NCBI RefSeq assembly: GCF_015706575.1
Contig: NW_024037064.1
Span: 9,525,606-9,589,605 of the forward strand
Reading direction: 5' to 3'
Source of the DNA: Patiria miniata
Taxonomy: Eukaryota; Echinodermata; Asteroidea; Valvatida; Asterinidae
Length of the DNA: 64,000 nt
Part shown: positions 12,241 through 23,010 of the stretch, piece by piece
Layout of the letters: every line of letters starts with the position of its first letter
Numbering within the stretch: the first letter of the stretch is position 1
Program-made: the position numbers and the translations under genes
The notes under the pieces: generated by a model
Told to the model about the DNA's origin: nothing
Databases searched by the model: none
Seen by the model: the letters and a program-made list of their open reading frames with translations, nothing else

Positions 12241-15200
12241 GGCGCGTGCTGCACATATTGTAGGCTTACTGATCTCACATGTATCGGAATGTACATGTAC
12301 ATGCCACACAATATGACTTCATGTACATGTACATTAGGCCTACAGTTCATGTAACCCACGCAGGAAACGCACTTTTGCACAGTTCCCTTGTGTTTACACA
12401 AAGCCTTTGTGACCTTCAACCTCAACTGTCTGTGAACTTCGTCGATTCAGCCTTGAATCGTGCTTAACCGTTAGACGGGTTCGACGCGTCGTTATACCGC
12501 CCTCTATTTCCTGAACTTACTGCCTCGTTACTTGTGGTGGGTTTCTCAAAGTTTAAGAATACTAGCTGTTGTTTGTACCAACTACCAAGACGACAATCTG
12601 GTTAAATACTGTTTTTGATATAATATGTATGATTATATTATAATGAATGAGATCAGCCTTGTGGACATTCAGTTAACAGGCCCTAGCTACTCTACATTGT
12701 GTACTATAGTCATCGATGGCACAGGGGCAGTTAGGCCTATGCATTCTTGAGGTTTTTGTTCGGGATTGGTGTACTCTTCCCTAACCCCCACCCACTTTCT
12801 ATTTTCAAAAGTGACCGATTTCGACAAGTGGGTGCGAAAGAGAATGTACACTCGAATGTAATTACTATTGTCAACGATTTCTACTAATGGTCAACAGGGA
12901 AGAGTGTATGCAATTTAGTTATTTTCTTTACGGCAAAGGGAGTACACCTGTTTTCTTTTAGACAAAAAGTAAACGTCAAAGTGTCTATTCAGCCACATTC
13001 TGAAATGGCCGTTGTTCTTTCATCTGGCCCCAATATTTGGTAGTCAGAGTATCACCCGATTCTTAGCCGGAGCTCACCGAAAACAAAGTCTCGGATATAC
13101 GTGACAAATACAAATTGTATACGACCCCGCGTGCCAGCGAATCGGAGACAAATTTAGAAATTGGGAAGCCATTTCGATCAGAAATGTGAACTTAGCAGTT
13201 GATTGGTCAATTTGGGCTGCCATGTTATTGTAAAACAACAATGGGTTACGATGGGTCGTAATGTCCCGGTCAAGACGCAATTTTGTTTTGGGTAATGGAT
13301 CATCTGCTCGCATGCTATAGACTTTTGCTGTGCAAAAGGATATCCATGGACTAAATATATTGGCCGACTTCCAAAACAACCCCTGAGAGGCCCGTTAGCA
13401 ATGCAAGATATGGAGTTGTCACGTTGGTTGCCAGAAGCTAGGCGGGCAAAACAGTGACGTACGGCAGAAACAACGTAAAAACATTACTGTACCCACATTT
13501 TAAGAACTAACGCAGAGAATCCAACTGATAAATGTGTTGCTCGAGGTTAATCGTGATCGTCGATTTCATGAGTCATGCCACTTTCTATGTCAAGATTGCT
13601 CTTAAACGAGGCTCCTTACTTAACGTTTACAATAAGACATGAATTTTCCAGGTATCGACAATAAATGCAGCTGCATGTGAAAAAGCACATCATCTTAACC
13701 AGGTTTAAGATTCAAAGGTGAAGTAACCTCCGATGTATTAACCCATAAGCACCTGTAATACATTGTATTACATATTATTTATTTTCCGATTAATCAATTA
13801 AGTTGTGGGGCGGTTTGAATTCGGGCGCTATAAGAAGTAAAATATAGACAGGGCGGTTTCGGCCTACAGTTACAATAATGTTAATGCACATAAGGTTTGT
13901 CATTTCAGGGGACCAGACTAGGTCATATATAGTGAATGCACGACGGAGTGGGAATAACGGCAACTATAGCGCTAAACCTGAGTTGCCATCCATGGCTGCT
14001 TGTAAGATGACTTTATTTACATGTGCACTCCTGCAAAGAAATGGGCTACCAGTCAAATTAACCCCATATTTAATGAAATATTTGAAGGAGATATGATTTT
14101 TTTTTTTAATGGAAACAATTTCATGGTTGTCATCTTAAGAAAAAAAAACATGGAACACAAAAATCACAAAACCACTGGATAAATTCAAATGGTACCACAC
14201 TGTTTTGTGCCACAGTTTTTTTCTAACTACTGACAATAATCAGGGAATAGAAATATAATGTTCAAAACCCATGATGGAGGGTATCGTAAATACATGTATT
14301 CCATTGTAAAAGCTATATTACACGTTAGTTAGTAGTTTAGTGCATAACAGATAAACCGTTATTATAATAGCAATCAATACATTCTCAAGTTTAACTTTGT
14401 TATGGATGATATCTATAGATAAATCCCTTTCATATTTTATCACAGCTTACAGTAGATAATGTCAGAATCGATTATATTGTTACAATAAATGTACAAAAAT
14501 GTAAGCTTCGATTGAAAGTTAATCCTCGTTTTCATGTTTTTAAACATTCCTAATGGCTAAGAATCTCCAATAGGATTTGAATTTGAACCTTTGACAGAGA
14601 TCAGGATGTCCAACTCTTATTCCAGATTGTGATATTTGTCGCAATTCCTTTTTAAACTCGTGCTGTGTGCGATTTCACATTTTCGAGTATTGAGGGAAAA
14701 CGACAGTTAGTGATAACATAAGACACTCGTAACTTTTTCTGGGCTGACTTAGTTGCTAGTATTGAAAATAACTGAGAAATTATATTTTTCTTTCAGACGG
14801 TGTTTTTTTTCTAGAGCCCATTGAATTATTATTATTGGAGATGTAAAAATGAAGTGATTCGATTAATTGTATTAAGCTTTCCTATTGTTTTATTAAAACG
14901 AGATTAAAAAATCTCATTTTCTTTCGGAATTTAAATATCTGAATATCCAGGTAAATTCGTTCATTTAAAGCAGCATTAATTGACTAAATTTACTGGAAAC
15001 AAGAAATAATAGACAAATTAATAAGCATTGAATAATACCATATGAATTGCGTATTTACAGGCGCCTCAAACAACATAAAATGGATAGCTCTCAGATACAT
15101 TTAAAGTAGTTTACAAAAGTTCAACTCCAATCGACTCGTTGTAATTTTCTATGCACAATGAACTGCACATCAAAAGTAAATTATTGTTAATGAATTACTT

Positions 15201-15939
15201 GCCACATTCTTCCAAATATATCATTTACATGAGGCACATTTTATCGAATTAGTTTTTAAAACTGTCCAAATGCACTTTTGTGTCAACATCACAGTAGGTA
15301 TAAAATATTGTTGTTTGCGTTATCGTGTTGCATTTTTTTCACTCCGTAAAGCTCAGTTAATGAATGTAATATTATGTTTACGATATCACGAGTCTCGACA
15401 TTAACACCCTCAATTTATTTGAACCATTAAAGCAATGCATGCCTTTCACGTTTACAAAAATCAAGGTTACTAAAAATACAAATTCCCGAAAATAAATTGT
15501 ACTCTTATTTCTTTCTTGTATAGCGTTTCAAGAAAATCATTCTACACTTATTGACATCAATCGAAAACACCAATTGCTTAAACAACACCAACACATGCGC
15601 ATGCTGCATTGTATTGATTTGAAGCTTGAACGCTCGTAAACACATTCATTCTCTCTCATAAAATTACGATCGCCGTGTTTGTAGATTTCATCAAATATGG
15701 ACATACTGGTGACTGTATATGCAACATATTTAGACATATTCTCAAGTCATTGGTAGGGAATATTCCTGTAAACGTTCTAGGTCAGTGTTTGTAACTAAGA
15801 CATGTTGTTACGTTTTCTAGCAATATTAAGTGTATTTCAGTCTGTTGTGTCCCTGTTTACATGCCAACGCAGATTATCATGTCCGATAAAAATATCTATT
15901 ACACCTTGTAATGCATCTTCACTGATTACAATAATCGTT
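12241..15939. repeat. Duplicated intergenic flank between gene A's leader and gene B's stop (copy 1)
   Basis: There is no gene. The region is homologous in order to about 23010-25915. Shared blocks include AGCACATCATCTTAACC (about 13685 and 23665), GGGGACCAGACTA (13909 and 24571), AAAATCACAAAA.CACTGGAT-like sequence (14160 and 24820) and CACTTTTGTGTC (15273 and 25848). Part of it (14270-15420) appears a third time at 26360-27660. The segment 13036-13380 also resembles 32310-32650, including TTGATTGGTCAATT. Confidence 0.7.
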
Positions 15940-16559
15940 TCACACCTGGTGATACATTTTAACTGAGTAGTGGTCTGCCACTGCCAGCTGGCCATCTGAT
16001 TTCAATGTTATTCCCATAGGCTCGTACAGACCCTGTGCTATGCACTTGAGGAAGCCACCTTGAGGGTCATAGTGGTGAATATGTCCCGTGTTAACACCAT
16101 GAAGCATTGCAACATAGATACCTGAGCTATCAGTACAGATACCGTTGCACTGTGTTACTTGTTTTCCATTAATGGTTGGTTTAATGGTGTGTTGTGAATT
16201 ACCATTGCTGTCAGCAACATGCACGGTCTGCAATCTATCACTGATTACAAATCGATCATAATTGTCAACAGCCAGAAACAACGGTTTAATCTTGACTTGT
16301 ATGATGCGTAGGATCTCACCATCAGTGGGGCTATGTTCAGTCAACACCATCTTGCCGATATCACCCACTGCGATGGTACCATCACTCTTGACAGCAACAC
16401 TCCTGAGGTCCACTTTGGTTTTACCAACCTCACTCGGCGGCACCGTTGGGAACTCGTATGCCATCGTGCTGTCGCTGTTGAACACCTTCACATTGGATGT
16501 GTTAAACTCAACAACCACCAAGCGATTGCTGGTGTGTATAGCTGCAATGTCGAGTGGAT

Positions 16560-18205
16560 CTGCGAGAGCCAAGATATTAAAAAGCCAATGATCAGTGTTG
16601 TATTTGGATTGTAATTCTATGTAAACATCGGACAAGAAGGTAATCAAAGCGTGTGTTACGACTATGACAAATGCGTAAATACTATATTAAATAGAGATGT
16701 GATTGCTTGCTTTAGAGTGGGTCCAGGTAAATACTTCATATAACTGTCCTCGACTTGGTGAAGGAGGTAACAAATTGATTTTTTTTTTCTTTGGCCCGTT
16801 GCAATGGTAACAGGTCATTTTGTTTGGGGGCATTTTTAGCCAGTTTTGGGACCTCAAAAATGTTTTAAACTTTTTTTTTAAAATCACCCAGCCCAAATGC
16901 AAAATTATATCACAAAATCAACTACATCGTTACAAAGTACCATCCGTGCCCTTACTTGAGAAAAAAAAATTAAATGTCACCCTTATGTTTTTTTAGAACA
17001 TGCGTTAAAAGCAGGTTTTTTGATCTTGCAAATTCGTAATTTTCCCCCCAATGTTTGTCCGTCATTGAACATGCTGCTTATTCAGTAGGTGTAATGCACA
17101 GGCCTACAGCTCGCTCTTATGATTGGAAAAAGATGCCAGATTCATACAAAATATTCTTCTTTGAATAGAACTAACGTATTCCTAGCAAACTGATTTTTTT
17201 CTCCAAGTTTGGCGAAGTCCAGATACGCTCAAATTATCGGCCAACTCTGTTTTTTTAGCGAACTCCTGACGTATAAGACAAATGCCCAACGAATGAGGAA
17301 CGGATGCTGAGCGTATAACTAGCGTCCATAGTAACGAATGACAACACATGCGTAGCGTCAATCCAACGAATGCTGAACGTACGCAACGAATGGCCAACGT
17401 ATGCATGCCTATAGCGTGCTGCGGCCCGTCACGATCACGTTATGTGTCTCCGCTGACTCATAAATACGCTCTCCAAGTCCACGCCGTCACATTCGTTGAT
17501 CAAGGGTTGATCCAGGGGAGGGGGGGGGGGACAGGGGCCATGCCCCCCCCCCCCCAAAAAAAAAAAGAAATACGAAGCTTCTTCTTTTGTGTAAGTGACG
17601 TTACAACACATGTAACCATTTTTTCTTTAAAAACGATTTGATGAAAGTGGTCAGAAATTGCGCCAGATCTAGACTTCAAAAAATGTCCGGGCCCTGAAGC
17701 GGGCCCCGAACCCGTTATTGTAGGACCTTTTGGGGGGAACAAATTGTTTTTGGCCCCACCCAAAGAAGTATGTTCTGCATCTGCCCTTGTAAATATTCTT
17801 TTAGGGAATAATTGGAATGCAGGCGAATGAGTTCTAGTTATTTTCGCCTATCACTTCCGCTCTTTACATTATTGACATGTTCTGAGTAAGTTATTGTTTA
17901 CATTTTCACGTGAATCTTCACTACTTTACGATGTCTTTGTTATTTAAAAGGTGTTTTTTTTTCACACCAAATGGACTGAAATTTTAGCACATATTTCTTT
18001 GGCGTTTATATTTTGTTATATTATACGCTTTGATTATTATTTCTTTTTATTGAATAATTTGATGTAATCAATTAAAGCAAAATGTTATATACCCTGTGAT
18101 ATGTTATGGAGATGTTATCGACAATGCTCATTGCTTAATGACAAGAAGAGAAAAAAAAATGTTTGAGTTCATAATTTGGTAAATTGCGTGGTTATTCAAA
18201 CTTAC
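16560..18205 (-). other. Intron of gene B with repeat debris
   Basis: Around 17270-17405 there are several degenerate copies of a motif like CAACGAATG.TGAACGTA. At 17505-17790 there is a copy of a dispersed G/C-run element related to 21471-21660 and 43327-43690. The remainder shows no feature. Gene A's matching intron is only about 0.2 kb, so this intron was expanded by insertions. Confidence 0.55.
17505..17790. repeat. Dispersed G/C-run element, copy 1
   Basis: It starts near GATCCAGGGGAGGG, carries long G and C runs around GGCCATGCCCC, and later shows GTCAGAAATTGCGCCAGATC and CCTGAAGCGGGCCCC. It ends near CTGCATCTGCCCTTGT. The order of blocks is shared with 21471-21660 and 43327-43690. It has no coding capacity. 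Confidence 0.55.
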
Positions 18206-19690
18206 ATCTTTGCATCGGGATCGTTTTCTGGTCGCCGTTGATGCTGCAGATCACAACTCGTTGATTCAAGTGGTCAGTTACTGCAATCTCATCAGGTTGG
18301 TGAGCAGCAATGCCCCAAGCCAATTTAAACTCTCCTGGACCGCTTCCCTCTCTACCAAACTCCCGACACAGCTCCCATTTGCCCTCCACCACCACCTCAC
18401 CCAGACTGATGCCACCAACACCCTTACTCTGCTTGAACTTCAGAAATGCGAGCCTGTTGTCAACTCTAGGCAAATTCTGATCTGCCAACCATTTCAAGTC
18501 CTTGCTGATTGTGGGATAGAGTGAGAGAAAGTCACTATCTGATGCACTCTTTGTCACCTCTTTAGCTGTATGGAGTGAAAACTGAATCCTCTCCACTGCC
18601 AAGCCGATATTTTTTTCACATTCGTCCAGTTTTTGTTCACGATCTGTTTGGATGTTTTGGATGTCATCAATGACGCGATTTTCCTGAGCCGTTACCTCTG
18701 CTCGTATCTCAGCTGCTCTGTCTTGTACTTCTGTAATGGCTTTCTTTACTGTGACACCCAAATCTTCTTTTATTCTTGAAACTATCTCTCGTGATTTCTG
18801 GAGATCCATCATGGTGAATTCAAGTGGAGAAAACAGTTCATCCAATGATTGCTTGTAAGTTGATGTGGCCTCATCACGCTCGACGTACGAATGTTCTGGT
18901 TTGCAGTGGTTTATGACCGTGCAATCTCGGCATATGAGCATTTCACATGTTATGCAAAAGAACCGTGTCACTTCGCCTTCGTGTTTCGTGCATTTGGGTT
19001 GTTGTTTCAGATGCTTCTTCATCGTCAGTTTCACCTTTCCCTCGCGAATGTCTTCCAACGATGCTATCACATGGCTAGTTGTAGCAGCAGTTCATAGTTG
19101 TGTGAGCCGACATCGAGAGCAGATATTCTGTGCACAATCCAGACATCGATGTGTTGCCTCATTACCATCATCACATGTCTCACACAGCAGCTTCATGTCA
19201 CCCACGCACACAAGCTTTTCCTGTAGTTCAAACTCTTCAACCAGACCAATCAGATGAAAGTTGGATCTCAGGCCCTCGACCCCCACCTCAGGAAGTTTCG
19301 TCTCCTGTCGACACACAGGGCAAGGAATAGCTGTAGAGCCCTCGTGCTTCGTGCTGGAGTATTTTAGAAGACATTGCTCACAAAAGCTATGCAAGCATTC
19401 TAGTATCTTGGGCTGTTGGTATCTCTCTTGGCATATGCTGCACTCAAGATGATGTCTGCTGATCGACTCTAGTGCTGAACTTATTGCAGGTCCAGTTGCC
19501 ATTTTGGTCTGAAAAATAGTGGTTGATATGATGAAATTGAGGTATTTAAAACAATAAATTTAGTGTTAAGGGAAAGTTGCTGAAATCACTTATTTTCTTC
19601 AGAACATTTTGCCAATGGAGAGTAATTTCAAGAACTATTACAGTATCAATTCATAAAATGTATGTAGTATATTATATATATATATATATA

Positions 19691-20361
19691 CAGCGTGTCC
19701 CCCAAAAATGTCCCTCTCATAAACCACAAAGTAATTACCAAAATCAAATTATATACTCAATTAAGTTTACATATTTAGAAAGCCCACTTAATTCTGTAGT
19801 TCCTGTGAACATTTCAAAGGTCTCGCTCTATTGGTTTTGAATACACAGGCTTTTATGTAACAGCTGTGCTTTCCAGCCCACTCCAAGTTTGATAAAAAGA
19901 AATGCACCCTGTCCAATATTCCATGCGACATGGCGTAAGAATACCTTATTCCATGCTTCACTTTTATTTCAACAACTGTGTTCTTGTTTTTGTTATTAAG
20001 TAACTAAAGTCAAGTTCATTTACTTTTTTTAAATGAAAACTAATCAAAGTTCAGTTCCATTGGTCGTGTTTGCTTTCACAGGGTGTGTTCCACTTATGGT
20101 TTGTTCTTCCATGTCCAGCTTGTAAACCTGTATTGTCCTCCTGCACACCCTTCCACCTGCAAACTTGGAATGGGCTGAAAAGCACTGCTGTTACATAAAA
20201 GACTGTGTATTCAAAACCAATGAAGCGAGACCGATGGAATTTTCACAGAAGTTACAAAATTACATGGGCTTTTTTAATCTGAACACTAAATTGAGAATAA
20301 TACTTGATTTTGGAATTAATTTAGCAGTCTATCAGAGGGACATTTTTTTGGGGACACGCTG
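19691..20361. mobile_element. Palindromic MITE with CAGCGTGTCCCCCAAAAA ends and TA flanks
   Basis: The termini CAGCGTGTCCCCCAAAAATG and its inverse (CATTTTTTTGGGGACACGCTG) are flanked by TA on both sides. Inner arms of about 200 bases are also inverted copies, for example ATTGGTTTTGAATACACAGG near 19830 against its complement near 20210. It has no transposase. It lies in the 5' leader intron of gene B. Confidence 0.82.
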
Positions 20362-20979
20362 TATATTAAACATTTTAAAAATGGGGAAAATCAATTGAAG
20401 TATCTTTTTTGATTTTATTAATCCTGAAACTTGGTCTAACAAAGCCCTATGGGTCAACCTGCTATCCACACTATCATCATGCTTGTAATAATTATACTCC
20501 ATGTTCAAATTGTTATTGATTTTGCAGGAAATTATCCACCGAATGCAATTTTGGATTTTTTTGCTCACAGATTTGTTTAATGAATGCTGATATATCTGAC
20601 GTATAGTCAACTTCCTCACGTAACACTGTTTATTACATTTGTTTATAAGATAAAAGTAACCATTAGTATGAGCCGTCCCTGTATTTTAGAAGCCACCTCA
20701 GTTTATCACCTGCAACATGCTGGGTATCCGACACGGTCCATATTTCAGGAGAGAAAAAACACCCAATTTGTATGGAGCCTTGGTCCCATGGTGTCAACTA
20801 GTACGTTCCTACTACCTGCTTTTTCTCCCTGGTATTGAATCATTTGCAAAAAATATATATATTCACGTGCAAATTAGGTGCGGAATAGTCTGGTTCAAGT
20901 CCATGCATTTATCAGTGTGGGGTTGTATGAGGTGTCCAGGGTACAGATTAGACTTGGGAGTCAAAAGGTCAATAAGGCT

Positions 20980-22898
20980 TCTGAGCCGAACACCCTTTGT
21001 TTTAACATTATGATAAACAATGTTACCCATCGAATTTGCAGTTTTGCACTACATGTCATCATAAGCAGGAGGAGTTGACGTTAATATTTCACCATGGACG
21101 TTTTAACACGTAATACACGTTCGAAATAATATCCCCAGAGAGAGAATTTACAACTTTATGTTTACATTATTTTTAAAGTTTCTTCTTTTGCGGGTTTTGG
21201 TGGTACTTCCATTTCGCATTTTTACCTATATGCCGTACGTGTTGTTGTTCATACATACATGCAAAAATCGCCATATCAACAGAAAAATAGATTTTCTGGA
21301 TATGTGTACGGTTGCCAACCTAATCTTGTTTTATCCTTTGGTCAAATAAAAATATAAATACCGTCACGACACAACAAGACTATGATGGGGAAAGTTTCAT
21401 GCACGTGATCCGCATTGTGTTAAGACTTTTTTATATTCCAGCCGAAAAATCATCATACATTGTTATAATTATAATTGGTCAGAAATTGCCTCAGATTGCA
21501 AAATAGAGCATCTACACTCAACAATTTGTCGGGGTCCTTAAGCAAGCCCGACCCCTCGCCATAATTTTTTGGACCCAATTTTTGGGAGACCAAAATCTTT
21601 TGGGTGCTCCCCCCCCCCCCAATGTTGTTTCTGGATCTGCTCTTTCGCGGGATTATTTCATGTCGGCCTACATCACAACGCAAGTTGTTCTTGATTTCAG
21701 CTCAAAGTCAAGGTAATAAATGTCATGAAATAATTGTTTTCTCGGACCAATGCTCCTTTATCCATGAGATCTCAGCTTTGGGCAAAAAAATTATCTTTGG
21801 TTTCTGGTATGGAGCTTGCCCCAAAAGCAATGCAGCGACATGGCTTTTTTCCTCCTACTTTTATTTTCTTCCAGATGAGGCTTCGATTCTCTTAAAACTC
21901 CCAAAAACATCCTTCAGGATGGAGCTTGAAGTGAGCTCAGTAAGGCCATAAGGGTTGAGAATTCTGCACCCACTTACGATTTCAACCGACACGAACATTC
22001 TTCGGGAAATTTGGATTGTCAACACAAAAAAAAAACAGAGAAAACGGAACGTCAGACCATACAGCGATAGCGACATCGTGCCGCCTGTGCTGCCACGCTG
22101 GTCATTAGTCTGCTCCCTTTGCGCTAATTAAAAAGCGTTAACAGGGTCCAGATACACGACCATCGCTTCCACACGCACGTCTGGCTTCCACACACAGTAC
22201 AATCACAAAAATACAATACTGTCTGGAAAATGTGCCCGCCTATTCTGTCCAAATTATATGGGAGCCAAGAGAGGCCACATTAAGCTTAAGCTGAGTTTGG
22301 CTGTTTTGAGACATTATCTTATATTTAAAAAAATGATTTTGCCCACTCGCATTGCTACGGCGGCGCGCGCATACCAGAAACCGGAGCCTTTTTAAGGGCG
22401 GCGGGGGGGGGGAGAGAATGGATTTTTGTCCGTGTATCTCGTCAGCCCTCCTTCGCTTTAATATACTAACGTCTTGGTACCAAACACAGACTAGTCTAGT
22501 TACAACTCACATGCTTGTATTTGACCAAATCTTGATCTGCATGATCTTTTGAACGGAAGACGAGATGAATAATTTTAATTTGATAATAGTCATTATAGGC
22601 CTTTATTTCCCAATATTTCTAGGATGGTGTTAATTGAAATGTTTACTTTTCTTCGAAATTACCATTATCCCTTGATTGTGTGGGCCTAGTCAGGACACAA
22701 AATAATTGCAAAAATAGGAAGTTAAACGAATTGTAGATACCATGTATGTTATCACATACAATTTCGTCCATTTTTGAGGTAAACTGACACTGCACTTCGA
22801 GCATCGTTCATATTTAGCGATATCGCATCAATGCAATCGTGATCCTGCGATTTTCATTATTATTTTAAAGGCAAACATAATCTGTTAATAATCCGTAC
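20980..22898. repeat. Duplicated upstream region of gene B (matches 11020-12125)
   Basis: It aligns in blocks with the leader intron of gene A. A dispersed G/C-run element (21471-21660) interrupts it, and another G-run stretch lies at about 22380-22415. No exon is seen. The open frames here have no domain and overlap repeats. Confidence 0.55.
21471..21660. repeat. Dispersed G/C-run element, copy 2
   Basis: It contains GGTCAGAAATTGCCTCAGAT, AGAGCATCTACA, GGGGTCCTTAAGC and a run of C before AATGTTGTTTCTGGATCTGC. These blocks appear in the same order at 17655-17790 and 43555-43700. No open frame or terminal duplication can be defined. Confidence 0.5.
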
Positions 22899-23010
22899 CT
22901 CCAACAAGTTATTACACGTTCCTCTTGAAATGTTTCCTCTTGATATATACTGGTGAAGGTGCGGTCAAATTGTTCTTGATTGTCGTTTTTCAAACGCGTA
23001 CTTACGGGAA
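22899..23010 (-). promoter_or_regulatory. Counterpart of the 5' leader exon of gene A, upstream of gene B
   Basis: This stretch is homologous to 12127-12240. The donor position reads GAG|GTACGG rather than GAG|GTAAGC, which is a weaker donor. The ETS-type core GGAA of the gene A copy reads GTAA here (23000-23007). Both changes fit loss of expression of the copy that carries an internal stop, but this is inference. Confidence 0.42.

Larger units (their letters stand above)
15940..19502 (-). pseudogene. TRIM-NHL gene B: full-length frame with one internal stop codon
   Basis: The exons are 18206-19502 (1297 nt) and 15940-16559 (620 nt), exactly the lengths seen in gene A, joined in phase 1 at AGAT|GTAAGT and CTCGCAG|ATCC. 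The 1.6 kb intron is longer than A's. RING Cys/His residues are all present, and B-box 2, coiled coil and NHL blades are intact. A single TGA at 19092-19094 interrupts B-box 1. The frame continues unchanged after it. The aligned residue is Arg in A and Gln in D, so a CGA or CAA change is likely. The nearby B-box His is also replaced (TQL against IHL or VHM). Either this is a young pseudogene, or a RING-B-box fragment is made, or the base is a polymorphism or an assembly error. The 5' acceptor TTTTTCAG is kept. Confidence 0.8.
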
